Below are positions 46,123-54,992 of a stretch of 64,000 nucleotides of DNA, piece after piece (within the stretch, counting starts at the first letter, position 1; each line of letters starts with the position of its first letter). The translations under genes were made by a program, and so were the position numbers. The stretch spans positions 1,054,001-1,118,000 of the forward strand of contig OZ241874.1 of the NCBI GenBank assembly GCA_965203305.1, in the 5' to 3' direction. The notes beneath the pieces are model-generated. The model did not search any database and was not told the DNA's origin. It worked only from the letters and a program-made list of their open reading frames with translations. This stretch comes from Bin80 sp965203305 (GTDB lineage: Bacteria; Bacteroidota; Rhodothermia; Rhodothermales; Bin80).

Positions 46123-46465
46123 CACACAGAAGTCTGCGTGTACAAACCAGCCTTTCTCAAATTTTCCTGACCATTTTTAGCGGGGCAGGGCAGTATCATC
46201 ATGCGTTCGGGGCACGGCATGACTCAGCTATTTCTGATCTTTTCGCAACCCCCCCGGATGGCAGAAAAATATCACTCTGAGAGTGCTTGCAGGCACGCTA
46301 GGGATCGGGTGTAGAGATCTTTTTGCGTGAGGCTCTTTTGACTGTTCTGTGGTTTGGTCGTATTGTCATGCATGCCGATTATGGCATCTCTCAGCTGTTG
46401 CTGGCTGTGTTGAACAGTACCAGCGAGGTTTTCGGCTGTATGCTATGGGAAGTGTGCCAGCATAG
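46123..46465. other. Intergenic stretch between convergent genes, nothing recognised
   Basis: Between the stops of rpiA and the TonB-like lipoprotein gene. Open frames here are short and unrelated to known families. It holds a run of seven C at 46249-46255, without an associated gene. I see no convincing terminator. Confidence 0.5.
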
Positions 46466-47140
46466 TCAAGTTAGTGTAAAGATGAATGTCAGAGAAGTGA
46501 TGACATTGACAGGGTTGCCACCAAGCTGCCCAGGTGCAAAACGTATGTTCTGGATCGCCCTGAGCACTTCTTCATCACAGCCAGCTCCCAGACTGCGGGT
46601 CACAGTGGGAGAACGGACATTCCCGTACTTGTCAATGATAAAAGCAACTGTGACACGCCCCTCAAGGCTGGCCCGCCGTGCTCGTTCGGGATACTGAACA
46701 TTGTCTGCAAGATGTTTCATACTGCCGATCAGCATAGGAACTTGATCCAGAAAATCATGCAGATCGGGCAAGTTGTCCTGTCCACGAAATGATACAGGCA
46801 GGGTCATTTCAACAGGAACAGGTTTTATTCCAAGGTGGCCCGGCGCAAGTCGAATCTCTTCAAGTGTCTGGATTGCCTGTTGCTTGATGACACTGTCTGT
46901 ATTCTGTGTTATAACAGGATTCACGATCTGGCCTGTCTCGTCTACCAGGAAGGACACATAGATACGCAGGTTATCGGCTCCGGTATGGAGGGCATGCAGG
47001 GGTGTTCGCTCTGCGGAGTTGACGGGACTTAAGGGGCTGGTTTCCGCGCGAGATGTATTCTTTAAAGTCACCTTTGACTGGGCACATGCGCCAGCAAACA
47101 GGGCAAGGAAAATATAGAACAGTACTGGATTGCGGATCAT
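46466..47140 (-). CDS. TonB-domain lipoprotein
   Basis: 224 aa from the ATG at 47140; an ATG at 47155 would add five residues. The N-terminus is a signal with a Cys after LFAGA, so a lipoprotein is plausible. Two related parts follow. The first (about 55-120) looks like a weak copy of the TonB C-terminal domain. The second (about 140-224) is clear, with YPERARRASLEGRVTVAFII and GCDEEVLRAIQNIRFAPG. It is similar in its last domain to the TonB protein at 48090. With a lipid anchor instead of a TM helix it is unlikely to transduce energy by the usual route. Confidence 0.75.
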   Translation of the reverse strand: MIRNPVLFYIFLALFAGACAQSKVTLKNTSRAETSPLSPVNSAERTPLHALHTGADNLRIYVSFLVDETGQIVNPVITQNTDSVIKQQAIQTLEEIRLAPGHLGIKPVPVEMTLPVSFRGQDNLPDLHDFLDQVPMLIGSMKHLADNVQYPERARRASLEGRVTVAFIIDKYGNVRSPTVTRSLGAGCDEEVLRAIQNIRFAPGQLGGNPVNVITSLTFIFTLT

Positions 47141-47155
47141 GGTATTTTGGGACAT

Positions 47156-47172
47156 GCCCGCATTCAGCGGGC
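47156..47172. promoter_or_regulatory. Perfect hairpin at the 5' end of the TonB-domain lipoprotein gene
   Basis: GCCCGC (47156-47161), loop ATTCA, GCGGGC (47167-47172). On the minus strand it ends right at the upper candidate start codon (47155) and 15 nt before the lower one (47140). It could hinder ribosome access to the upper start. Role unproven. Confidence 0.35.
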
Positions 47173-47220
47173 GGTTATTGGCTCATCAGCAGAAATGTTT
47201 ACAATTTTTTAACATTGAAT

Positions 47221-47832
47221 TTACAGTAATATAATATGTTTCAGAAAAAAATGGTGCCATCCCATTGAGGATTCGTGTTCCTGCAATTCCCTTCCCTTCA
47301 CCACAGAATACAACCTAGACAGGACGAGAGCATCTGGCGAAAAACAACCAAAACTAGCCCCATGCCTTTTCGCACCGATCCTTTGCGCCTCGTCAAGAAT
47401 CAAAAGGAGGGGTTTCTTCCCCCTCTGGAGGAGTTCCAAGGGGGGAGCCACGGATGTATCCACTGCAGAAGATCTCGTGAACTTCCCTTCCACCGCCACC
47501 CCCGCTCCCACAAGTTTGCCACCCGCCTCCACTCCCTTTCGCGTAGTTCTCTTTTTCGGACGAAGCCCGAGACATTTTCGCATCCGACCCGGGTTCCACA
47601 GAGCAGGAAGAGGGAGATTCTTCACGTCCCCACCCTTCTTTTTTGCTATATCCCGGCATTTTGCCAGCAATGCAGTTTTGCCCACGCCAGGAGGCCCCTG
47701 AATAAGAAGTATGCTTCTCCCTTGGGGATTCTATGGACTTCCCAAGTGCCCCTGGAACTCCGCCAGGATCATTTTGCGTCCGGGAAAGTGTTTGGCTGCC
47801 CCTCTGTCTCGAAAGCCTGTAATCTCGGTCAT
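47221..47832 (-). pseudogene. Truncated AAA/STAND-type ATPase
   Basis: From the ATG at 47832 the frame reads MTEITGFRDRGAAKHFPGRK and meets a TAG at 47731-47733. It continues in the same frame with ILLIQGPPGVGKTALLAKCR (Walker A) and LLLILDEAQRIG (Walker B), then loses similarity after about 47340 and stops at 47221. A normal AAA or STAND ATPase would be at least 250 residues longer. The in-frame stop and the missing C-terminus mark it as a remnant. The spacing of Walker A and B with a long insertion between them resembles the archaeal-type or prophage-associated ATPases. It overlaps a parS-like palindrome at its 5' end. Confidence 0.7.
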
Positions 47833-47848
47833 TGTTTCAGTTGAAACA
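47833..47848. promoter_or_regulatory. parS-like palindrome
   Basis: TGTTTCAGTTGAAACA: both 7-base arms match the parS consensus TGTTTCACGTGAAACA exactly; only the two central bases differ (GT for CG). The parB gene is 6 kb away. The central CG is usually conserved, so binding is uncertain. Confidence 0.4.
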
Positions 47849-48089
47849 TAGTTCGGAGAAGAGCCACGCTATGAAACAGGGGCTGGTCCACCCTTGCGGA
47901 TTTTGCGGGATAATTCCTGAAGAAAAGGCAAGCCACTTCTGAAATTATCAAAATTTCGGAGTCCTCCTGCAAAAATCCCGGATGATAGAGAAACATCGCT
48001 CCGGGAATGCCTGGAGACTCATCAAGCTAGATACACAGACGCTTCTGCAAGAGACTCGAGTCACAGAATCTGTCTGCTTGCCAGTTCTC

Positions 48090-48755
48090 TTACCGCAGTT
48101 TGAATACGATCGGAAGAGACATCTTGACGGATACCGGCCGTCCACGCTGCCGCCCAGGAATGAACTTGGCGTGTTCGGTAATTACCCGAATTGCTTCTTC
48201 ATCACAGCCGCCACTGATTCCGCGAAGAATGCTTGGCTGACTTACATCTCCGTTCTCATCCACCACAAACTGTACAATCACTCTGCCTTCAATATTCGCC
48301 TTGCGGGCAATTTCTGGATACCGTGCCTTGGCCTGCAATCCGCTGATTCCACCAATCAGCTCCGGCATCTGCTCAACGATCTCAAAGATTTCGGGCTCTT
48401 CAATCTCTTCTTCTTCCTCCGGTGGGGGAGGGGGAGGCGGCACATTGATTGGAGCGTCAAGATCTAGTGAAGCATCCAGATCCAGATCATCATCTTCAAG
48501 GATTTCGTCATTGGGCACCTCTACCGGAACAGGCGGACGCGGTGGGGGAGGCGGTTTTTGAATCTGCTTGGTTTGCAGAATTTCTTCCATCTGGACGACT
48601 TCCTGCTCAATTTGCTCAATCTCCATGGTCTCTCCACGTTCCAGATTTGCCGTGAAGGCAAGAATGAGCAGAAGGAGCGAAGCGATCATGCCAACCTGTA
48701 CGAAGAATCCGTAGGTTCTTTTCAGATCAGCTGAAGGGGTTTTGCGTAGTGCCAT
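48090..48755 (-). CDS. tonB: TonB family energy transducer
   Basis: 221 aa. A single TM helix at residues 18-36 (FFVQVGMIASLLLLILAF) follows a short basic head. Then comes a Pro-rich periplasmic linker with PPPPPRPPVP and PPPPPPPEEEEE. The TonB C-terminal domain includes YPEIARKANIEGRVIVQFVV and GCDEEAIRVI, ending LPIVFKLR. The layout is that of TonB, which couples proton motive force to outer-membrane transporters through ExbB and ExbD. No exbBD genes are next to it. The Cys near the end of the domain is shared with the lipoprotein at 46466. Confidence 0.85.
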   Translation of the reverse strand: MALRKTPSADLKRTYGFFVQVGMIASLLLLILAFTANLERGETMEIEQIEQEVVQMEEILQTKQIQKPPPPPRPPVPVEVPNDEILEDDDLDLDASLDLDAPINVPPPPPPPEEEEEIEEPEIFEIVEQMPELIGGISGLQAKARYPEIARKANIEGRVIVQFVVDENGDVSQPSILRGISGGCDEEAIRVITEHAKFIPGRQRGRPVSVKMSLPIVFKLR

Positions 48756-48862
48756 GGTTCACTAGGTCTGGTATGGTTTGAAGGATTTTGTACTGCCTAA
48801 AGGTACAGAAATAAAAGTTATAAAATGCTACGCTCAGAAGAAAAGTCAGGTTCCCTTCGGAA

Positions 48863-50464
48863 TTACTTTTTCCTTAATGCAGTCATTGCCCCAACAATTC
48901 CCTCGCATAAATCTTCTGCAATCATCGTGCCACTATGGCAGTCTCGTGCATACTGATCTGCCGCCAGTCCACCGATATGAGAGGCACAGATTGCCGCTGC
49001 TGGTGCGGGGCACCCCTGTGCCAGCAGTCCTCCACACAATCCTGCCAGCACATCTCCTGTCCCTGCGGTGGCAAGAGCAGGGTTTGCTCTTCCACATACA
49101 ACCGCTCCATTCGGAGCATGACCAATCACCGCTGGATACCCCTTGAGCACGAGTGTACAGTTCCATCTGGATGACCAGTATCGGGCTGATGCAAGCCGGT
49201 CAGAATTGTCCGAATCGCCAGTCATGCGCTTGAATTCACCGGCATGGGGAGTGAGAATCCAGTCATTCGTTTGATTCGAAGAGTTAAGAATCTCTACCGC
49301 AACAGGGAGAGCATCCGCATCTACCACTACGGGAACTTCAGATTTCTGCAGGACAGAGCGTACAAAATTCTGTGTTTCTGACTTTTTCCCCAGTCCGGGT
49401 CCGATCACAAGTGCATCCGCCTTTTTGAGCCACGGATCAAGTGCCCGCAGTGCAGAATCAGGATCAATGCTGCCGTCAGGGCATTCGGACAGACCAATAG
49501 CTGGAATTTCTGTCATGGCAGTCGCGAGAATATGCTGAATGCCTTCCGGTACCGCACAGGCCACATACCCGGCCCCGACACGTGCAGCTGCCCGCGCAGC
49601 CAGCATGGGGGCACCAGAAAGCCCGGAAGACCCTCCGATAACGAGGACCATTCCAGCACTGTACTTGTGGTCCTGTACATCTCGGGAAGGAAGAGCGGAA
49701 GCAACAGCTTTATCCGTCGTGATCCAGTCCACAGGCAGGGAGGATTCTTTGAGCACTGCAGACAGGGGAAGTCCGATATGGACAAGCTCAATCCTGCCGG
49801 AGTATTCGGATCCATGTCCAAAGAGCAGTCCCGGCTTGTATGCGCTGAATGTGATTGTGAGATCAGCATGTACTGCTTTGCCAAGTGCCTCTCCTGTATC
49901 TGCATGAAGGCCGGATGGCAAATCAAGAGAAACTACCGGGAAGCGAACAGAATTGAGCCTGTCAACCAGGTCTGTGACTTTTCCTTCAAGAGGACGATTC
50001 AGCCCAACCCCGAAAAGAGCATCTATATAAATGTCTGCCTCGGGCAGTTGTATGTCAGTACCAGTCTCAAGCCGCAACCGTCCTGACGGATCGGATGCCT
50101 CCAGTCTTTGAAGGCAAAGAAAATTCTTCTGTGCGTCCGAGGCAGAGGGGGGCTTCATGGAAACAGCATACACATGTGCCCCCTGATTGTAGAGAGTGCG
50201 GGCTACGACATAGCCATCACCGCCATTATTTCCACTTCCGCAGCAGACGACAATCCTGCGTCCGCGCATCGGTCCAAACTCTCGCTCTATGATGAACGCT
50301 GCTCCTCTCCCTGCATTCTCCATCAGTGTAAACGCAGGAAATCCGAATTTTCCAATTGCCAGCTGATCAAATTCCTGTTGTGCACTCCCTCGTAGCAATG
50401 GAAGAAAACCGGCGGCCATCGGGTCAGTGCCAGGAACAGTTTTATGGTCAGCAGAAAGTTCCAT
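48863..50464 (-). CDS. nnr: Bifunctional NAD(P)H-hydrate epimerase/dehydratase
   Basis: 533 aa, a fusion of NnrE (YjeF_N, residues about 20-240) and NnrD (about 255-530), which together repair hydrated NADH and NADPH. The epimerase half has GSGNNGGDGYVVART and LDLPSGLHADTG. The dehydratase (ribokinase-like) half has VIGGSSGLSGAP, LTPHAGEFKRMTG and the catalytic GTGDVLAGLCGG. It is full length for the fused enzyme. The stop is followed by a small intergenic gap before the TonB gene. It starts 8 nt after the Ig-like lipoprotein gene, so both may be in one transcript. Confidence 0.95.
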   Translation of the reverse strand: MELSADHKTVPGTDPMAAGFLPLLRGSAQQEFDQLAIGKFGFPAFTLMENAGRGAAFIIEREFGPMRGRRIVVCCGSGNNGGDGYVVARTLYNQGAHVYAVSMKPPSASDAQKNFLCLQRLEASDPSGRLRLETGTDIQLPEADIYIDALFGVGLNRPLEGKVTDLVDRLNSVRFPVVSLDLPSGLHADTGEALGKAVHADLTITFSAYKPGLLFGHGSEYSGRIELVHIGLPLSAVLKESSLPVDWITTDKAVASALPSRDVQDHKYSAGMVLVIGGSSGLSGAPMLAARAAARVGAGYVACAVPEGIQHILATAMTEIPAIGLSECPDGSIDPDSALRALDPWLKKADALVIGPGLGKKSETQNFVRSVLQKSEVPVVVDADALPVAVEILNSSNQTNDWILTPHAGEFKRMTGDSDNSDRLASARYWSSRWNCTLVLKGYPAVIGHAPNGAVVCGRANPALATAGTGDVLAGLCGGLLAQGCPAPAAAICASHIGGLAADQYARDCHSGTMIAEDLCEGIVGAMTALRKK

Positions 50465-50471
50465 GGGGGCT

Positions 50472-52121
50472 TTACTGATCAGAGGTGGGAAAAGATTCTC
50501 CGAGCACCTGCAGAATTCGGAGTGTGTCGGGGATGGCAGTATCCCACCGGGGCCGAACGGTTACAGGTTCGGGAACCCATGTCATTGATTCAGCGGCTTC
50601 ATACGGATCAATCAAGCCCCCATCCCAGCGTCCATTTTGATTTCGGTCAATGAATACCCGCAAATAGTAGCTGTTCTCGGGGAGGCCTTCAAATAGAAAC
50701 CCCCTGTCTGCATTTGATACTTGCGTTGCCAAGGCTTGTCCGTCTATGCCTGTCAGCACAACCAGGACGCTGTCTCCAGATGGACTGGTGAATCCGCTCA
50801 GGCTTCCGAGAGACCGAGGTCCAAGTCTCTGAAAAGATCGTACATAAGTACTGTCTGGCTGCTTTACAGCAACATGATAAATCTGGGCAGGGCCATCAAG
50901 AGCCATCAGTGCATATTTCGTTCCCGAGGAAGTTTGAACATCAAAGCTTACCGGAGCCCCCGTTGAATCCCGGACAGCAAGCAAACTGTCCAGGAGCGTT
51001 CGTTCAACGGGGGAATCAAAAACAATCTGCGGGTTTTCCCATGGTGACAGTCTGTATGGATTCTCGTCGCTCTCCGGCAAAAATCCCTGAAATCTTGGCT
51101 CCTCTCTGGACTCAGCCGTGGTTCCCGCAAAATAGACCGTATCCGGCTGTATGGGATTGCCAGTTGAATCTTGTATGGCGGGATCTGCGAGAAGTCCATA
51201 GGTTTGTTCTTGCAGGGGATCGGTGACCAGATAGACCATGCGCTTGCCTGTCTGATAGCTGGAGTATACTTTGACAGGAGTGTTCCCGAGAGAGTCCATG
51301 ACAATCCATGATTCTCCAGACAGATCTGGCAGAGATACATTTTCACTAAATCGTATTTCCACAAGTTGACTGGCTGTTGCCCGTACTCTCTCCATTGCAG
51401 GCCCCAGACTGTCTGCCGTGGTATAGATCCAGTCTGGGTACTGGCTGCTTGTGTCTAGGGTTGCCCGGATTTTTGCCATGGGAGGGACAGCAAATTGTTC
51501 TCCTGGGTCAGCCCTCAGATTGCGATTCATATCCCGCAGTCCGATCACGAAAAAGTCTGACTCACGGACATGGCTGAATGCAAACTGTCCTTCTGTGTCT
51601 GTTTGTGTTTGATATGCAGGCTCCGCACTCTTTGGAGCATTTGCAGGATAGGCCAGGACGGACAGACCTGCAACCGGCAATCCCTTCACATGATCAACCA
51701 CCCGGCCGCGCAAGTGCCCCTGATCAATCACGGGCCCGGTTGCGAAGGCAAACGACAGTGGGCGTTTCAGCCGGACCCCGCGCCAGTCCCGAAATTCATC
51801 ACTGAGTGTAACCACATAAGTGGTTGAGTCCCTGAGCTGTTCCGGCAGTCGAATCGTTACGGACCGTTTTCTCCACTTGAACCGGAGTCTGCCCCGCGGT
51901 GTCGGTACAATAGACAGGGCGCGTGCAAAAGATGCTTCGTTCACATACTCGGAGAAGTTTAATCTGATTGCATCTGGCGAGACCTCCGTGGATTCATGCG
52001 GGGGCTCCGTAGATACAATGGAGGGAGGTGTCTCGTCACGCGGCCCGCCTGTTGGAGGACGGGGATCTGCGCAACCGCAGATCAGCAGAAGGCTTGCAAG
52101 GGTGAACTTACGAGTCAGCAC
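50472..52121 (-). CDS. Ig-like (Big_5) surface lipoprotein
   Basis: 549 aa from a GTG at 52121, chosen because the signal sequence LASLLLICGCADP begins just behind it; upstream in-frame starts overlap the previous gene by more than 60 bp. The lipobox-like Cys is followed by a Pro-Thr-Gly linker and a bacterial Ig-like domain (Big_5: PPSIVSTEPPHESTEVS, then LNFSEYVN). Beta-rich repeats follow (PVAGLSVLAYPAN, carboxypeptidase-regulatory-like). The family is widespread in Bacteroidota, with an outer-membrane lipoprotein role of unknown detail. The ending (RFLQV-type) includes YYLRVFIDRNQNGRWDGG, another CarboxypepD_reg-like fold. Confidence 0.75.
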   Translation of the reverse strand: MLTRKFTLASLLLICGCADPRPPTGGPRDETPPSIVSTEPPHESTEVSPDAIRLNFSEYVNEASFARALSIVPTPRGRLRFKWRKRSVTIRLPEQLRDSTTYVVTLSDEFRDWRGVRLKRPLSFAFATGPVIDQGHLRGRVVDHVKGLPVAGLSVLAYPANAPKSAEPAYQTQTDTEGQFAFSHVRESDFFVIGLRDMNRNLRADPGEQFAVPPMAKIRATLDTSSQYPDWIYTTADSLGPAMERVRATASQLVEIRFSENVSLPDLSGESWIVMDSLGNTPVKVYSSYQTGKRMVYLVTDPLQEQTYGLLADPAIQDSTGNPIQPDTVYFAGTTAESREEPRFQGFLPESDENPYRLSPWENPQIVFDSPVERTLLDSLLAVRDSTGAPVSFDVQTSSGTKYALMALDGPAQIYHVAVKQPDSTYVRSFQRLGPRSLGSLSGFTSPSGDSVLVVLTGIDGQALATQVSNADRGFLFEGLPENSYYLRVFIDRNQNGRWDGGLIDPYEAAESMTWVPEPVTVRPRWDTAIPDTLRILQVLGESFPTSDQ

Positions 52122-52710
52122 TGTCGTTCCGCAGATTGAAGAACAGGAATGCTGCAAGTGCGGTCGCGGCAGCAATGATTACAGGTTCCAGATGTCGGCG
52201 AATCCAGCGATCCGGCGGGAGTTCCGCCTGAGTTTCGGGGTAGGCAGCTGATTCCAGCTCGGAGACGAGTTTTTTTGGTATTTCATCTGAAAAAGACTGC
52301 CGACAGGTATCGTGTGCAAGAAACTCTCCCTGTTTGCCCAACAATGTATACTGCAGGTTGAGTTCTGCGGAGCGAGACAGAGTTTTTCGATTCACGCGTC
52401 CATAGGATATCTCGGCATCGGATACATTCCAGGAAAGAACAAGATTTGAATTTGAGGTACGGAGGGAGTCAAACGAGAACAAGTGCTTGCCCTGCTGTTG
52501 CCAGTGATGGATGAGCGCACTGGTCACATATGGCAGTGTGGGAGGTGAAGAGATCACCAGGGTATCCACCTCAGCAGGAACAGAATCCAGACATGAGAGC
52601 CCAAGATTGCTGAATACCTGCATATTTGTGGGAAAATCTTGTGCCAAAGAAGCAGGAAGCAGGGCAAGAATCCCCCATACGGTAAAGAATGCTGCCAGAG
52701 TGTATTTCAT
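52108..52710 (-). CDS. Secreted or membrane-anchored protein of unknown function
   Basis: 200 aa. A signal peptide (residues 1-23, cleavage after SLAQ) leads to a beta-rich part with VDTLVISSPPTLPYVTSAL. A single TM near the C-terminus (about 175-193, PVIIAAATALAAFLFF) ends with a short charged tail. So it has one anchor and a periplasmic body. I do not recognise the family. It overlaps the Ig-like gene by 14 nt and follows moaB by 3 nt, on the same strand, which suggests an operon with the surface lipoprotein. The restriction to this context fits a Bacteroidota-specific family. Confidence 0.65.
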   Translation of the reverse strand: MKYTLAAFFTVWGILALLPASLAQDFPTNMQVFSNLGLSCLDSVPAEVDTLVISSPPTLPYVTSALIHHWQQQGKHLFSFDSLRTSNSNLVLSWNVSDAEISYGRVNRKTLSRSAELNLQYTLLGKQGEFLAHDTCRQSFSDEIPKKLVSELESAAYPETQAELPPDRWIRRHLEPVIIAAATALAAFLFFNLRNDSADS

Positions 52711-52713
52711 GAG

Positions 52714-53211
52714 TCAATTCTTGTGCAATTCAGAGAGCAGGTGCTGCGCCTCGGGAAGTATCAGTTTTTCCATAGCCAATGCAGCTCCCTTGGGAGAGCC
52801 TGGGACCGCAAAAACAATCATGTCACCGCATGTGCCAGCAATCGCGCGCGAGAGCATTGCTCTGCTGCCAACCTGTTCCCAGGAAAGCAGGCGAAAGAGT
52901 TCCCCGAAGCCGGGCAGCAACTTGTCCAGAAGCGGACGAACTGCTTCAAAGGTTTGATCTCGGGGGCTTATGCCGGTTCCTCCGCTCAGGCAGACCACAT
53001 CTGCCACTCCAGACTGGGCATGAATCGCGTTCTGGATATGATCCGGTTCATCCAGGACAATGAGTTGGGAGACTATCTTGTGTTTGCTACATTGGATGAG
53101 TTTTGCCATGCGTGGGCCGCTCCCGTCGGTAGATTCCGTTCGTGTATCACTCACAGTGATAAGCGAGAATCGCACTATGCGCTCAGCTTTGCCTGATTTG
53201 TCTGTGCACAT
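52714..53211 (-). CDS. moaB: Molybdenum cofactor biosynthesis protein MoaB/MogA-like
   Basis: 165 aa. The MPT-binding fold shows ITVSDTRTESTDGSGP, then VCLSGGTGISPRDQTFEAV with the GGTG loop, and GDMIVFAVPGSPKGAALAM near the end. These are signature parts of MoaB/MogA, which adenylate molybdopterin. No other moa or moe gene lies nearby. The start is taken at 53211, although this overlaps the yidD end by 37 nt; a later start (for instance at the Met preceding the signature) is not available. GTG alternatives would remove the first strand. Confidence 0.88.
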   Translation of the reverse strand: MCTDKSGKAERIVRFSLITVSDTRTESTDGSGPRMAKLIQCSKHKIVSQLIVLDEPDHIQNAIHAQSGVADVVCLSGGTGISPRDQTFEAVRPLLDKLLPGFGELFRLLSWEQVGSRAMLSRAIAGTCGDMIVFAVPGSPKGAALAMEKLILPEAQHLLSELHKN

Positions 53212-53450
53212 TTGTTTTGTTCAGAGGGTTCACCAAACCATCTTGGAGGATCGTGCCCGTGCTTTGCCCATGGATGACATCGTGCTATACGACATATAGA
53301 CAGTATGATACCTTTGAATATGCCATACTTCAGGATTGCCTCAATTGCATATTTTGAGCATGAGGGTGTGTATCGGCACGCATTGGGAAGATGGGGAGAC
53401 AGAATGAGCTGGTACGCACGTATGGGCAATGTAAATAATCTCCGTAGCAT
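53175..53450 (-). CDS. yidD: Membrane protein insertion efficiency factor YidD
   Basis: 91 aa. The diagnostic stretch is YQLILSPHLPNACRYTPSCS, followed by YAIEAILKYGIFKG and CRIARCHPWAKHGHDPP. YidD assists YidC in inserting inner-membrane proteins. The family is small, usually 70-110 residues, and this one has an ordinary N-terminal amphipathic helix. Its 3' end overlaps the moaB start by 37 nt. rnpA, rpmH and yidC, its usual neighbours, are absent in this window, so it has moved from its ancestral place. Confidence 0.92.
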   Translation of the reverse strand: MLRRLFTLPIRAYQLILSPHLPNACRYTPSCSKYAIEAILKYGIFKGIILSICRIARCHPWAKHGHDPPRWFGEPSEQNKCAQTNQAKLSA

Positions 53451-53527
53451 GAATCAGTCACATTGCAGGTCAGCAATCTTACATCTTCTGCGTATAAATG
53501 TCCCCACAGTCCGCTGTATTGTCAAAA

Positions 53528-53905
53528 ATGAATAAACTGGTCAGAAAAACAATAGCCGATGTAGCATTCAACAAGGAGGGGCTTGTTCCGGTCGTCGCCC
53601 AGGACAGCGTCACGCACGAGATTCTGATGCTTGCTTACATGAATCGTTCCACCCTGGAACAGACTGTGAGGACTGGCATCATGACATACTGGAGCCGGTC
53701 AAGAAAATGCGTATGGGTGAAAGGGGAGACCAGTGGACAATATCAGATCGTAAAATCCGCAAGGCTGGACTGTGATGGAGATGCACTGCTGTTTATAGTT
53801 GAGCAGCAGGGGGAAGGGGCATGTCACACGGGGGCCCGAACCTGTTTTTTCGGGGAGCTGACCGTGCAAGCGGATCAGCCAGTTGTTAATCCTGCAGGTG
53901 AGTAA
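53528..53905 (+). CDS. hisI: Phosphoribosyl-AMP cyclohydrolase HisI
   Basis: 125 aa from the ATG at 53528; a start at 53498 would add ten residues with no homology. HisI opens the purine ring of PR-AMP in the third step of histidine synthesis. The family motifs are present: VTHEILMLAYMNRSTLEQT, TYWSRSRKCVWVKGETSG, the zinc-site DCDGDALL and GACHTGARTCFF. There is no HisE domain, so the pyrophosphohydrolase is encoded elsewhere. It stands alone, without other his genes, divergent from yidD and moaB. Confidence 0.95.
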   Translation: MNKLVRKTIADVAFNKEGLVPVVAQDSVTHEILMLAYMNRSTLEQTVRTGIMTYWSRSRKCVWVKGETSGQYQIVKSARLDCDGDALLFIVEQQGEGACHTGARTCFFGELTVQADQPVVNPAGE

Positions 53906-53980
53906 TCTGCCTCTGGGCAGACATTATCTCCCTGATGACCCTTTGCAGGAACAGGGAACTATTTTTCAGAGAATTTTAAA

Positions 53981-54766
53981 ATGTTGTGGTACATCCCGAT
54001 TCGCCAGCAGGCAGTTCCTGCATCTCTTTGGAAACATGCAAGCTGTCTGATCGCATTGGTATTGATCGCAGGGTGTTTGCCCCAAGACCAGACACTCGCT
54101 CCTGACTGGATTGTAGATCAGGCGGATGTGCTCCATGCAGAAGATGAGAATGCCCTGACCAGCCTGCTGTCAGATTTTTATGACAGCACATCAGTTGCAC
54201 TCGCTGGAGTAACGCTGCACTCCTTGCATGGTCAGCCTGTGGGGCAGTATGCGGAGTCACTCTACAATTTATGGGAGCTGGGAGATCTGGAGATGCAGAA
54301 TGGAATGCTGATTCTCCTGCTGACAGATGATCGTGTGGTGCACATCACAATGGGAAGCGGGATTGCTCAAGAGGCATCTCCTCAGGACCTGGATTCGGTC
54401 AAGACAAGGATGGCGGATTATTTCGTTGCAGGTGATTACCGAAGCGGCTTTGAGACGGGGTTTGATTTTCTGATGCGTCGTGCGAGTGCGCTTTCATGGA
54501 CGGTTGCCTACAGGAGTATTGCTGATGCGGAGCGTGATTCATCAGGCAGCCTGCACCAGATTTTATCGGCGGAGGGTGTAGTCACGGGATTCGAAGAAGA
54601 TTTGGTAGTGCTCACGGATTCTGATGGCAGGGAAGTTCGTCTGACTGCCCCTGCGGACGCTCCAGTCCTGTCCGCAGACGATGTGATTGGATTCACTGGG
54701 CGGATTGTAGACACCCGGCCGCTTCATGTCCGAGTCTTGAATCTGGAGGTGGATTTTGCATTCTAG
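53981..54766 (+). CDS. TPM-domain lipoprotein (YgcG-like)
   Basis: 261 aa. The signal ends LVLIAGC, so lipid attachment is likely. The TPM domain (about residues 45-165) includes DWIVDQADVLHAEDENAL, GVTLHSLHG, ESLYNLWELGD, GMLILLLTDDRVVHITMGSG and YFVAGDYRSGFETGF. TPM (DUF477) proteins are membrane-linked and have been reported to have phosphatase activity or to help photosystem assembly in plants. After the domain, residues 170-261 hold an OB-like beta segment (VVLTDSDGREVRLTAP). The bacterial function is unclear. A possible short hairpin lies downstream of hisI but without a T-run. Confidence 0.8.
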   Translation: MLWYIPIRQQAVPASLWKHASCLIALVLIAGCLPQDQTLAPDWIVDQADVLHAEDENALTSLLSDFYDSTSVALAGVTLHSLHGQPVGQYAESLYNLWELGDLEMQNGMLILLLTDDRVVHITMGSGIAQEASPQDLDSVKTRMADYFVAGDYRSGFETGFDFLMRRASALSWTVAYRSIADAERDSSGSLHQILSAEGVVTGFEEDLVVLTDSDGREVRLTAPADAPVLSADDVIGFTGRIVDTRPLHVRVLNLEVDFAF

Positions 54767-54992
54767 CCTGATGTGCAATATGCATGGATGCGGGGCTGGA
54801 TACCCAAGATCTCCATCGGAGGGCACTGAAATGAATCTGATTTTTCTGACAGCTATTACGGTTTTTGTACAAGACCCAGCCGCGAAAATTCTGCCCTTTT
54901 CAGAGTTCGCTTCAAGGCAGAGTGTGCAACTTTGATTGCAGGATATATGTTAACTGCCAGATTTTCTTGTCAAATGACTGCATTTGATCTCA

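Noticed and set aside
46249..46255. C7 run as a phase-variation tract
   Set aside because: It lies between genes with no promoter-like sequence or coding frame attached.
47275..47844. A 189-codon plus-strand open frame opposite the ATPase remnant
   Set aside because: Walker A and B motifs are on the minus strand, so this is the antisense shadow.
48420..48560. G/C-run repeats as a slippage site
   Set aside because: They encode the ordinary Pro-rich linker of TonB, interrupted by other codons, with no run above seven.
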